Positions 1 through 9,913 of a stretch of 64,000 bases of DNA are shown piece after piece. The notes under the pieces are model-generated. The model made no database searches. It saw only the letters and a list, made by a program, of their open reading frames with translations, and was not told where the DNA came from. Both the position numbers and the translations under genes were made by a program. The DNA is from Cenococcum geophilum 1.58 (Eukaryota; Ascomycota; Dothideomycetes; Gloniales; Gloniaceae): assembly GCA_001692895.1 (NCBI GenBank), contig KV748235.1, forward strand, positions 992,001 through 1,056,000. Reading direction: 5' to 3'. Every line of letters begins with the position of its first letter. The first letter of the stretch is position 1.

Positions 1-1084
1 TTTAGCATTACCCAAAATTATAAACGGTATTAAATACTTAATCTAGTAATAGAATAGAGAAGGTAACTAACCCCCATACGCCCTAAGTGCCTTCTTTAGT
101 TACTCGTCACCTAAGGTTAGGGTAATAACTTATTAGGAAGCCGCTTAGTTAAGTTATTTAGCGGTAATAACATAGTATTTGCATAGCCCGCCTTATTTCT
201 AAGGAATAATATCATTATAAGCTACCCTACTCCCACTTTCATCTTCACTCTTTCCATTTTCTTGGATATTTAAGATCATAGCTCCCATTAGCAGATTTAC
301 TTACTCTGCCCTCTTCCTTATCGCTACTTAGTTTTTATAGCATCCGAACCCTTCTATTATTAAAATAGCGTTATATAGTGCCGCTTTCTACTTACTTATT
401 ATTTTCTTCTATATAATATGCCTCTTTAAAGGGTTAATTAAAGATTCCGAGGTCTAGCGCGTCTAGCTTTATTGCGCTAGTATCACTCTTAGTTAGAGTT
501 TGCGATTATAGCTTTAACAAAATCGCTCTAAATACGCATTTTCTATTTAGCTATTAAGTTTCGGGTATATAGGCATGATTAGGATATAAGTGCATACCAC
601 TAAGACGGCAATTAAGATCGTAAGGTCAACTTTAATGTACAAAGCCCTCCCAATTTTAGCTATTAGTTTACTAATATATAATATAGTTCCGCAGGCCTCA
701 TACTAGCCATTTTCATAATTATACATCATTAAGAGTTATATTTTGGGTATTGGAAAATAGTATAAAGATAATCTTTTACTCTATAAGCAAATTATTTTTC
801 TAGCTTATGCGGAGTGTCGAGGAGGTTTTACAATCTATGAAATAAATTGTCCTTCCAATAACTAGGCTATTAGTGTGAGAAAGATCCAACGTATTAGCTA
901 GGGGCTGCCTAAATAGTAACCTTATATAGTTCTTCTGCATATTCCGTAACGTAGTAGAAGTATTAGGTAGGCTACGTCTAGCGCGGCTGCTAGAACCGGC
1001 GGCGTTTAGCTAAATAGTTAGTGCGACCCTGGGGAAGGCGGGAGGACTAGTTTTATAAAACCAAACTAGCAGGGGTAATGCTAG
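1..1084. other. AT-rich sequence with no assignable gene
   Basis: This stretch is stop-rich in all frames and rich in TTA/TAG/CTA, like the RIP-degraded parts of the window. I could not follow any frame for long or match it to a transposon family. The frame of the gene at 1085 stays free of TGA for a few codons upstream (from about 1055), so that gene may begin slightly earlier. No LTR, inverted repeat or RNA gene was seen. Confidence 0.5.
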
Positions 1085-2041
1085 TGGCGTTAGCCAAGAC
1101 ACTTAAATAACTTAAAATTCTCTATTTATGAAACCCCGCTTTACTACGACATATTAGAACCTAGTAATTTCACTAATACCTATTTCTAAACGCTACCACG
1201 CATAATAGATATTAGGGCTAATGCTACTACAAAGTAGGTATAGAATGCAGCTTAATATAACCTAAAGTAGTGGCAGCGTTTCCTAGTAAGTATATAGGCC
1301 TATGCTAAGGCGCCTTTTTTTAATAAGGATTAGCAGAAATTTATAAATAAGGAAGCTAGAAATATTATTAGCTTAGGGCGCGGCTAAAATAATATAAATT
1401 TACCTAAAAGGGAAGAAATTTTAGAACGCGTAAACGAAAAGCTAAGAAAAGATCGGTTAAATAAAGTAAACTAGAAGGTTATAAGCTGGCGTATACCGAA
1501 AGCTATTAAAAGCGCTACTAGTTAGTTTAATATAAACATAATAACTAGCACGTTTTCGCTAAGTTATGTTTTAGTTCCGGAGAATAAGGAATCCTAAGAG
1601 GAATTAACCAATAAACCTATTTAGAAGCTCCCATGGGATCTTATATGAGATAATATATAAAAATAAGTGGCAGGTAGTACGTAGGGCGTAGCTATAAGGA
1701 TTATCAAAAATAGGCGCTTAAATCAAAGCCTAATGCAAGCAGTGCCTATCTCGCCTTACGAAATTAGCAGCATATTGTACCCTAATTAACGCAGCTATAT
1801 CCTATACAAATTTGTGCCCTATAATGCTACTGCCCATATAAGCAGTGCCCAAAAATACAGGGCATTTGCTCGTCCAGTCGCCAAGTCTCCACCACGAAAT
1901 TAAGAGTAGAATGTCCTATATAGGCCGACCGTCTTAGCGCAATTCTTTAAGCTCTAAGAACTACAGGAGCAGGCCTTACTATTTGCTTCTATTTAGCCCT
2001 ATTATATTTAAACGCTAAGCCGTTCCCTTAGGATATAATGA
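1085..2041 (+). pseudogene. Unrecognised RIP-decayed gene (about 318 codons)
   Basis: One frame runs for about 318 codons to a TAA TGA pair at 2036-2041. It is interrupted by more than 20 TAA/TAG codons and a single internal TGA (1646-1648, explicable as CGA to TGA). Reading TAA/TAG as Gln/Trp gives an ordinary protein texture, for example AAQYNLKQWQRFLVSIQAYA (about 1248-1305), KREEILERVNEKLRKDR (about 1398-1450) and YRAFARPVAKSPPRN (about 1857-1905). The lack of frameshifts over 950 bp supports a former gene decayed by point mutation only. I do not recognise the family. The true start is unknown, and the gene could be an upstream exon of the next + strand gene. It has no obvious transposase, RT or helicase motif. 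Confidence 0.55.
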
Positions 2042-2223
2042 GGTATTTAGATATAAGTGCAACTAATAATAAACCTTATATACGAACTTCTGCAGTATTT
2101 CTAAGTTATTACCGTGTTTCGATTTAGCTATAGGCGTACACGCCACGCGCTTTGGCTTATAGAGGATTTAGGCAGCCCTATATATAGGAAGCCGCTTAGT
2201 GCTAGCAGCTTTACCGTGCTTCC

Positions 2224-2233
2224 CTTATATAAA
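2224..2233 (+). promoter_or_regulatory. Possible TATA-type promoter element
   Basis: The string CTTATATAAATAC lies about 80 bp upstream of the readable part of the 2311-3495 gene, followed by a pyrimidine-rich stretch as in many fungal core promoters. TA-rich strings are common here by chance, so this is weak. Confidence 0.2.
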
Positions 2234-2310
2234 TACTTACTCAATATACTCCATTTCTATTTCCTATAAATACTTTCCTTCTATAACTGGTAACGAAAAT
2301 CTATTAATAA

Positions 2311-3495
2311 CTTCCCGTGGTAACTCCGAACTGCTAGGCTATTAGCTCTATAAGTAACTAAAGGCGAATTATACGCACTAGAGACTTATTATTAGATAAG
2401 GCTGACGAGAGTGCTACTAACTCTTGCGTTAATAATATAATAAGCGATATCCAGCCCTATCTTTCTCTTCCCCCTCTAGTGGATATTGACGAGGAACCAA
2501 TACCTACTAAGCTTAACTCTTCTTACAGCATTAGGGAGACGGTAATTACCACCAACTCTAGTGTTGACGATATGACAACGAGCATTCAGCCCCATCTTTC
2601 TCACCCTTCGGTGGATATTGATAAGAAATTAATACCTCCTAATAATAATACCCCCTCTATATACTCTGGAGTGGAGGATAGACTTACTTAAGACTACTTT
2701 AAGGGGGAACCAAGCGCATCCTTAACCCCTACGCAATTATCACCTCTTAAACCCCTAACGGATAAAGATAACATAACCGGGACATTACCTTACCTCACTC
2801 CAGTGACACCAGTTAGGGATTACATCCTTCAGCTAACCGTTTTCAGTTTAGCCGTAGGAGTAACAGTTAGGGATGATATTATTTAGCTAACTGCTTCCAG
2901 TTCAGCACTTAAGCGTTTAAAAGTTTATGTAAGTAACTAGTTTATATCCTTGTAGAAGAAAACTAACCATTATAAGCATTTTGTTAACATGTTTCGTATA
3001 ACGGCAAAATATTATTTTAATAATTGTTAAATGTTTAGGCTTAAAGCGGTATTAGGATATAGACGTTATAGTATAAAGATCGTCTACTAGTTATTAGACG
3101 ATCCTAAACTTCTAAAGTATATTAAAATGATCCATATAATCCATAGCCCTGCTAGCGAGTAGATACTAGCGGGAATTTCCAAGGATAAAGATAGGCCTAT
3201 ATTTACGCTTAACAGAGTAGTAAATAGATCTCATAATAATTCTCTAAAGTACTGGCGTTCTTCTGTATATATAGTGCAGACTAGAATAAATAAGGGCAAA
3301 GAAGAGATGAGGATAGTCCAGTATCCATCACCACAGGCGGTTATTACGCATGCGTTGGATGAGGCCGAAAGAAATAAGTGGTCACTAAGATGCAGTTTCG
3401 CGTTTATTGGTTATGCAAAGAATAAGCGGTGTAAAGAAGTCCTTAAAGCCATTGAGAATTATGTGCTAATAGATGGGATATTCGTACTGATCTAG
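2311..3495 (+). pseudogene. Unrecognised RIP-decayed gene with internal repeats
   Basis: A single frame of about 395 codons ends at TAG 3493-3495. All internal stops are TAA/TAG (for example 2335, 2359, 2689 and several between 2880 and 3165), with no TGA and no frameshift. The N-terminal third has a roughly 40-residue unit repeated: IQPYLSLPPLVDIDEEPIP near 2450 and IQPHLSHPSVDIDKKLIP near 2570. A shorter repeat follows (PVRDYILQLTV near 2811, VTVRDDIIQLTA near 2862). The C-terminal 73 codons (3274-3495) are uninterrupted and contain ALDEAERNKWSLRCSFAF and KRCKEVLKAIENYVL. The family is not recognised. It converges with the chromodomain gene at 3874-5096, separated by unmutated sequence. The start is approximate. 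Confidence 0.6.
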
Positions 3496-3873
3496 CATAT
3501 TCGTTTCCCCGCAGTGGACTTTCTTCAATAACCAGGTGCTTGAAAGTTGGAATGGGATAAGCGAAAGGCAGGATGCAAAGCTATCCGTGTGAGCCGCCAT
3601 GGGAGATAAGCCGGGATGCCGAAGTGTTCTTGATCAGAGCGGCATCGAGACTTTGGTGCAACGCAACTAGGCTAAGCGAGAATGTGGCTTGCGCGAGGCG
3701 GTAATTAGAGTTTCACGGCCGTATGTCGTGTGGAGCATGTAAAGAATTCGAATCTATTAGACTGGCAATCATAAGATGTTCCTGCCAAATGCGCCAAGGA
3801 TGAGAATGCTGAACCAGAAATAGACCTCCAAGCCAAAAAGAGCACCATCTGAGAACGAGGATATCCTGAAGCA
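3496..3873. other. Normal-GC island without RIP signature
   Basis: About 380 bp between two convergent decayed genes has ordinary GC content and many CpA/TpG steps, unlike its neighbours. I found no ORF, tRNA or rRNA here. It may be shared 3' flank that escaped mutation because it was single-copy or at the edge of a repeat. Confidence 0.5.
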
Positions 3874-5096
3874 TCACCGCCGTCCCTTGCGCACGGCAGC
3901 TCTGCCCTTCACTTTCGTAGAGTGCGCCTGCGGTGATCCAACCTTAGCATGCCGGACGCGTCTTTGGTAAGACTTGAGGGCATCTCCGGAATTTGAAAGC
4001 CCGCTCTTATGAACCCAGGTGGGCTTCCAAACCACCTTATATTTGCGCCCTAACCTGGTTATTCTTTCCCCTAGAATATCGTCGATCTCCCATTCGTCAT
4101 CCATGCTTATTTTGTTAATTTTGTCATTTTTAGTCTTGGTACGACGCTTTACAGTAGGCTCTGGGTTTAAAACGTCGCTCCGGTTGTTAATAACGCCACC
4201 GCTGTTACCGTCCTCGTCCTCGTTATAAGTACGATTGCTAGCCTCGTTATGCGGCGGTTTAATGCTGTGGAGAAGGGTAGGCTCCTAAAGCGAAGGGCTG
4301 GCGGGCCGCGGAGTGGATACCGCTTGCTGGCCAACTTGCGGGTATTAAGAGTTGAGGTCGAGGATAGGAGGGATAGGGGGGCTAGAAGACAAGTCTTCGC
4401 GATAGGCGGGTGGCCTTTGTTGCTTCTGGGGACGTAGACTATCACCACCCTCGCCGCCCCCGCTACTCTCTTTAGCAGGGTTATTAAAATTATAATTAGT
4501 GATGTCGTCCCGCTTGAGCTTCCGCTTTCTTGGCATAAAGGATAATTCGCCTTCCATATTCCCTTTTTTGTAATTACCCTCCTCCCTAATAAGCAGATTG
4601 TCTATATGTCATGGTTATTAGGTTATAGTAACGATATTTTCAATATCTATAACTTACCAATATTATCTGTATCATTGGCTATTGAGAAGTCTTAGTTAGC
4701 TACTATATAGGCCTCCAACTTCTGTATAGCCTAGGGGATAGTCGCAATATCAATTCCCTCAGTTAGGCTATCCATTTCATTGACGTCTTCTGCTGTAAGT
4801 TTAAGACGGTTATACGCAGATACGCCAAAGAGATCTTCTAGCTCCTCTAAAGAAGGTAACTCCTTATCCTCGTCGTCCTTATCGCTGCGGTCATTTCCAC
4901 CACCTAATAATTGTTAAGTAAGGCCGTTGTATAGGGGGGAAGTGCATACCTAACCCATAAGGTGCTAGTTAATCGCTAACTTTATTAGCTTTATTACTAG
5001 TGTTACTAGCTCTACTGCCTTCGGCTTCGGGTTCCAAGTCTAGGTCGGCTGTATTATCTTTAATAAATATTGGATTTGCTGCAAGCCGTTAGACAT
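3874..5096 (-). pseudogene. Chromodomain protein gene, two exons, RIP-decayed
   Basis: Exon 1 is 5096-4658 (start MSNGLQQIQYLL) and exon 2 is 4601-3874; joined they give 388 codons. The 56-bp intron 4657-4602 starts GTAAGT, ends ATAG and keeps phase (phase 1). Eight in-frame TAA/TAG codons (for example 4347-4345 and 4287-4285) all restore to Gln/Trp by one C or G change; there is no TGA. An acidic segment (DRSDKDDEDKELPSLEELE, near 4890) is followed by a Gln/Pro-rich middle. A C-terminal chromodomain-like segment starts at about codon 238: DEWEIDDILGERI, then YKVVWKPTWV and a basic tail. In known proteins chromodomains bind methylated histone tails, and they also occur at retrotransposon integrase ends. 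No integrase is seen, so it looks like a stand-alone chromatin protein or element cargo. Exon 1 overlaps another open frame (see 5097-5819), so an alternative 5' structure is possible. Confidence 0.6.
4602..4657 (-). other. Predicted spliceosomal intron, 56 bp
   Basis: On the minus strand it begins GTAAGT and ends CATATAG, with a CTAAT/CTATAAC-like branch region. Removing it joins two open frames in phase. Its length is typical of filamentous fungi. Confidence 0.6.
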
Positions 5097-5819
5097 ATTT
5101 ATAGTTATTAAGAAAAAAAGAAGGGGATAATTGCTAAATTACCTTAATTGCTTCCTCTAGCGTCTTAGCTGTTATTTCTATTCTCATAAATATCTTTATA
5201 CTCGTTAAATGCCTTAGGATCTGCGGGTGCCTTATTAGGTGGAATGTTTAAAAAAGGTAATATAGAATAACTTGCCTAAGCGCAACCAGGCCAAATATTT
5301 TATAGGATTATCTCTTAGAGGGAAGCGAGGTACTCTCCCCTTTTTCGTCCTCTTTTTGGGTATATTGCTTACATTTACCTTAAAAGCAGCAATCGCATAA
5401 TGCTAAGAAGCCTTCGGTTTTTTAGGGGGTGTAGTATAGAAATTAATATTATTAAGTGAAATTTATAAATTAAAACGAAGGGGTTAAGAAGATGCTACTG
5501 TTGCTACCGCTATTATTATTAGAATTGTTGTTGCCTTATGCCTTTCTAATAGCTCTAAAGGACGGGTTACGCTAGGCTTTTAAGTCCATACTAGTCCCCT
5601 CTTCGCCACTAGCTCACATCCGCAGTATCTACACTAAAATAACCCTACTAGGTTAATAGCGAATTAAAATATATAATCTACGCTCTGTTAGCAATTACCG
5701 TTTATAACGTATAAAGGTTTACACGGGCTTAAACTCTATTACAAGATTAACGCCTATTAGGAAACTACAATTAAGACCCAACTAACTAAGCTAGCACATT
5801 CAGCCTCTGATAGGGGCAT
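5097..5819 (-). pseudogene. Decayed gene with CxxC motif, frames ambiguous
   Basis: From ATG 5819-5817 one frame reads MPLSEAECASLVSWVL, then LFQCRYCGCELVAKRGLVWT (about 5645-5586), then VTRPLELLERHK, with only TAA/TAG interruptions. The CRYCGC string suggests a zinc-binding Cys pair but no named family. Past about 5560 two frames compete. One continues as SNIPKKRTKKGRVPRFPLRD. The other carries a run of Asn/Ser and then GFLALCDCCFQGKC. The second can be joined to the chromodomain gene through a GTATGC...ATTAG intron-like segment near 4960-4910. This may therefore be the 5' part of the chromodomain gene. I cannot settle the splice structure by eye. Confidence 0.35.
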
Positions 5820-6740
5820 CGCACCAAGCCACCTTATTAAGGAGGTTAGTGGTAAAGTGCCTCTGCCCTTATTCCTTAGAGTTAGGGCTAGCGCTAATAT
5901 GTCTGTTTTCTAACCCAATCATGCTAGCAAACTAGATCTTCCGTAGATCCTCTACGAGACCATAGTTCCTGGGGTTAAACAGGTGGGGAGTATGCCGTAA
6001 TTCTGCTGTAAGCATTAAAAGACACTCTGAGTAATAAGGGTATCCTTAAATCTCTCCCCTAGATCCGAGGAACTTCCTTAGTTATACTCTACGGAGCTTA
6101 CAGCCGCTACTTAACCTCCCAAATATACGTAAAAGCCTCGCTTTTATCCTTATCTATAGCCGGATATTACAAATAACATAAGGGGGTAGATAGCGCGGGT
6201 AGATTAGGCGATTACGCCCATATCCATCTTACTGCGCCCTTTTAGCTGATGTAGCTACCGCATAAAGTCCGTCTCCGTTAGGAGATTAAATGCGCGAATT
6301 TTTCTCTAGTATTCGTTAGCTAAGAGTAAGATTATAACACTAGCTCTACTAGAAGCTAGGCTATACTACCAGATAAGCCGTTCGCCCCTAGATTCCGCTT
6401 TATAAGTATTAGTCTATATAAAAGATATTCCTGTATAACCCGTGCCTCCTTAGCTAAATAGGGGGCTAAATTAAACTAAAGCCTAGCGGCTTCTCCAATT
6501 GCAATGCAATCCTCTAATTATTAGGGAAAAGTAAGGTCTAGGTCTAGGTTAAAAAGGCGCTAAGGAGGGTGAAGGCTTCCAGCTTCTAGCGGCGCAGCTT
6601 TAACCAAGCTAAGTAACTGGCATTAGCCTATAGTTTCGCTAAGGACCCACTTCGGCGTCTAGCTTCGCCTTTATTGTAACGCTGTAATATAACACTACCT
6701 AATACGTCCTGTAGCTCGCAGCAGCTATAACCCGTATAAT
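5820..6740 (-). pseudogene. Very decayed minus-strand reading, unrecognised
   Basis: One minus frame has protein-like texture over about 0.85 kb. An upstream part reads ILQRYNKGEARRRSGSLAKL and SYLAWLKLRR (about 6680-6580). A downstream part reads MLTAELRHTPHLFNPRNYGL (about 6020-5960) and ends at a TGA near 5807. There are about 25 TAA/TAG interruptions, and introns may be present. The absence of TGA is weak evidence in TpG-poor DNA. It could be the 5' region of the 5097-5819 reading or a separate gene. Confidence 0.25.
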
Positions 6741-7290
6741 CTATTACTAGGCGGTTCTCGGCATAGCCTTATAGCCATTTATAGCTGTTCCGATAGGGAT
6801 TAAGTTATATATTATAGTTACGCCTAAGACACTGCTAGAGGCGGAGGCAAAGAAGAGGATGAACGGAAATATTATTTCGGTGCACTAATTAGTAGGGGAT
6901 ATAGGCAGAAGGAGAGGAGAGAGGAGAAAGGAGAGAAGAAAGGAGGAATATGGTAGGACCGAAGCATGCGTTAACACTAGGAGAGAGTATAAATGTGTCC
7001 TATAGAAAGGGCCGGAGAGTTATAGCGCTGGGTGATCGTTAGTATAAAATATACGGAGATTAGGGAAGGCGGGTAGAGCACCTATATAGACGCTAAGGGG
7101 ATGGAAAATGCCTTATGGCTGATAGCTAAAGTCTAAGGTGGCACGGTAGTAGGAAAGAAAAGAGGAGATAGAGTATAAGGGCAAAAGCAGCGAGGGAGAA
7201 GGCCTTTTATGGTCGAGGTTAAGGTTAGGTCTTGGCCAAACTGGGGTACAAAAGCGAGCGCACCTTGCCCGTAAAGGAACCTCTATTTCC
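6741..7290. other. Non-coding stretch with polypurine tract
   Basis: No frame can be followed. About 6906-6955 is an almost pure purine run on + (AGGAGAGGAGAGAGGAGAAA and onward) inside a broader purine-rich region to about 7200. It ends where homology to the minus-strand copia element begins (about 7290). Confidence 0.4.
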
Positions 7291-7741
7291 TAATACGTAG
7301 TCTCCATCTTATTTTTTACTCTTTAAAATTAATAAGATGTTAGTAATTTTGTAATCCCTTTAGGTAACCTCTACCGCGTTATAGTTGCGGCATATCTACT
7401 ATACTTATATTAGAATTGTGGTCGCCTTTTAGAGCATATTAATTATAGCTCTCCTCTAGGGCATCTTCTATAGTATTCTATAAAGGCTTAGAACTATTAT
7501 CTTTATAGTAAGGCTTAATAACAGTTAAATAGAATTAAGTGGGTCTGTAAGGCATCTAAATAGTATAAGTTTAACTATTAATTGCAATAAGTTAATATGG
7601 GCCTAATTATCCTCCCTTTTTATACTATACGCATACCTTAGACTAGAGTGGTAGATTAAGCGTAGTTAAGGTATTTAGGCCATTTTTTATTCCTAGTACA
7701 TTATTAACCTAACGTATAGCGTAGAGATATTATACCTCCTT
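7291..7741 (-). mobile_element. Ty1/copia (-) fragment: IN/RT linker region
   Basis: The reverse complement matches the integrase-to-RT linker of the complete copia element in this window (about 16,260-16,700) at most positions, with C/T and G/A differences. It is the most 3' surviving part of the minus-strand copia. RT, RNase H and the 3' LTR are missing, and homology stops near 7290. Its upstream continuation resumes at 8653 after a 911-bp insertion. Confidence 0.8.
7729..7741. repeat. 13-bp target site duplication, left copy
   Basis: ATTATACCTCCTT here is repeated exactly at 8653-8665 and flanks the 7742-8652 insertion. The uninterrupted copia has a single equivalent site. Confidence 0.8.
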
Positions 7742-8652
7742 AGGCTCAATGAAATCGGCCTCTATACCTCCACGCGGTGGAGCCTAGGAACCTGGTAGCT
7801 ACTATTGATGTTCCATTTAGATTGTGTTAATAGACTACCAGAGCAAACGCAGAGACGTATATACGGCTGCGCAGCGCCTACGCAGCGACGTGGTGATGGG
7901 GTGAAAATTTTTTACTAGGGGGTGAGCCCTAGTAAAAAGTTTGAACACAGCTACCATGTCTACCGTACACATTCGGTCATTTGAATTGATAAGCAATCAT
8001 CCCTCCGGCGTACCCCCTCCCTCCTACGAATACTACATATACCGCACAGCAACCATATATATACGCAAACAATCCGCGCCCTAAGCGTAGCAGACGCCCC
8101 CTATTTTAATATTACCTAGCAACCTAGGTATCTAGTTATAGGGACTGGTCCCCCCTAGATACTAGAGTGTTCTCCTACACCTTACGAATAGGTGCAAGGG
8201 CCTGGGTTTGGGCCCTAGGGCAAAAGCGATACTAAGTTATATACACCCCGTTGTAAAAACCTTTTAATAAAGGAATGGATAAGAGACCTTAGCATGCAGG
8301 CCTGGGCGGAGCGCAAGCGTTATTATCAGGAGATATTTACAGGAGACTTGGAAAAGGAGCTAGGGGCAGGCACATGACTTTATATAGGCAATACACAGAC
8401 GTGGCAGACGGGGCAAGATAGGCATTTTGGACACTCCTACGGAGTCTTAGAGCAGTAACCTGACGGTGTTTTTCCTCTCATTAATGTAGTACGGATGCTA
8501 TCTGGAAGTATTACCTCTTATATTTCCCCTAGAGGTTTTTTATACACCTAAAAAATGGGGGTTTTCTCAGATAAGGAGGTTTTTCCCATAGGAATTAGTC
8601 TGTGTGGACCCATTAGGGGGACCAAGTCGGACGGTAAATTAAATCTATTATT
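7742..8652 (+). mobile_element. 911-bp insertion with 13-bp TSDs, possible truncated LINE
   Basis: It interrupts the minus-strand copia precisely between two 13-bp direct repeats. That length points to target-primed (LINE/SINE-type) insertion rather than an LTR element (5 bp) or Tc1 (TA). The 3' end is an ATT-rich tail (CTATTATTATT). It is GC-richer and less mutated than the host element. Near its start is a hairpin CTCCAC-GCG-GTGGAG (about 7768-7782), and near 7908-7940 another with 12-bp arms TTTTTACTAGGG/CCCTAGTAAAAA. Two frames have protein-like stretches, e.g. IRDLSMQAWAERKRYYQEIF (about 8287-8346), but no RT motif is visible. It could be the 3' end of a 5'-truncated LINE or a structured non-autonomous element. 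Confidence 0.6.
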
Positions 8653-9566
8653 ATTATACCTCCTTTATTACCTTATAAATAGCCTTAGCTTATTACACAA
8701 TAAAGGGAGATAGTAGAGAATTATTAGTTATTTAAAGGTAGGCGCTAAAGACTAGTAATATAGATATAAGTCTATCTAGGCCAGCAGAATTATTAATAGC
8801 TTTAACAGCTATTTATAAGGTAAGTTCTTTACTAGTATCCTCTAGTTTTAAAGAGATAATTTTATATACGTAGCGTAATAGCGCGTAATATCGCTTTACT
8901 TTTCTAATACTATTATATGCCTTAATAGGGACTTCCTTAACCTTAATTACCATTGCTTTTATCTATTATTAAAACTCTATAGATAAGAAGTTCTTTTTTA
9001 CGTTATAGATAATTTGGTTAGGGGGCCCTAGGTAGATATTAATCTAGTATAATTAAAGGATATCCTATGCGTTCCTTACTAATATATCCTTTAAGAATTT
9101 TGCGGCTTAAAAGGAGGTTAAAAAGTTAATAACTTAGAGTACTGGCTTGCCGCTAAAATATATAACGTTAACAATAATATAGAAGTTAAAGTTATAGTTA
9201 TCTTTAAGGGTGAACTTAAATTGGCTAGGGGACTTCTAGTTTATTTAGTAGTAATAGTAGTATTTTATAAGGTGCTTAATTGCCTTAACCTTAATTTTAT
9301 AGCCTACTTACTAAAGAACCCTAAGTAATTAATAAACAGATAGGTAGCTAAAACGACAGTGTAGTTAGCGTAACTCTAACTTAGTTAAGTAGCTCTAAGT
9401 AACGCTCTTTTTTAGTTAGTAAAGGAGTAACTAGGGGTAACCCTACTTGCGTATAATAGGCACCTAATTATCTCCTTAAATAAGTACATTCTTAAGGTTA
9501 TTAAGTTTAACGCCTAATTTATTTATATCTCTAATATAAAATAGAAATAGAGTGTTTATAGGAATA
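8653..9566 (-). mobile_element. Ty1/copia (-): integrase region
   Basis: The reverse complement is collinear with 15,390-16,260 of the complete copia. It covers the pre-integrase and integrase core: the reading that gives FQAARFL, then PPNQIIYNIGKNF-like and VPVKAYNS-like segments in the intact relative. The left junction carries the 13-bp target repeat; the right junction is a TA target of the MITE at 9567. It is heavily decayed, with TAA/TAG throughout. Confidence 0.8.
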
Positions 9567-9913
9567 CAGTTAAAACTCTTTATAACGATGCGGGTTGTAC
9601 GGCCGACCGTATCGTAATACTAATGGTATTGTTATACATGGAGTCACGTGTTAGGTTAGTAAGCAAGAAAAAGGAGGCTAACGCGTGGCTAAGCATCCTA
9701 AAAGGGCGTAGGGCATCTACTTCACGGGCCAAGTAGGACCCCTCCCATACAAAATCTCTACTGGTTATAACGATTTTGGTAGAGAAAACTTAACGATATT
9801 GTAAATAGTCAGTATATCGTAATATTACACCAAAAAAAATTTGATTAAGGGGTGTAGATCGTAATATAGAGTATATCGTTGTAATCAAATATCGTACTAA
9901 AGAGTTTCAACTG
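9567..9913. mobile_element. 347-bp MITE, Tc1/mariner type (TA target)
   Basis: It is flanked by TA on both sides (9565-9566 and 9914-9915). The ends are inverted repeats: CAGTTAAAACTCTTTATAAC on the left, and CAGTTGAAACTCTTTAGTAC as the reverse complement of the right end. The empty site is known from the related copia, where the sequence reads straight through GGAATAACGT, so the element and its TA duplication are defined exactly. It has no coding capacity. TA duplication and a CAGTTGAAAC-type terminus are typical of Tc1/mariner-derived MITEs. Confidence 0.9.

Noticed and set aside
3496-3873. Ribosomal RNA or tRNA in the GC-normal island
   Set aside because: No conserved rRNA core strings and no A/B boxes or cloverleaf could be seen.
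4019-4448. Overlapping ORFs opposite or out of frame with the chromodomain gene
   Set aside because: Shadows; the chromodomain frame has the better protein features and a conserved domain.
7742-8652. Hammerhead-type retrozyme
   Set aside because: The hammerhead core CTGATGA...GAAA arrangement is not present despite the hairpins.
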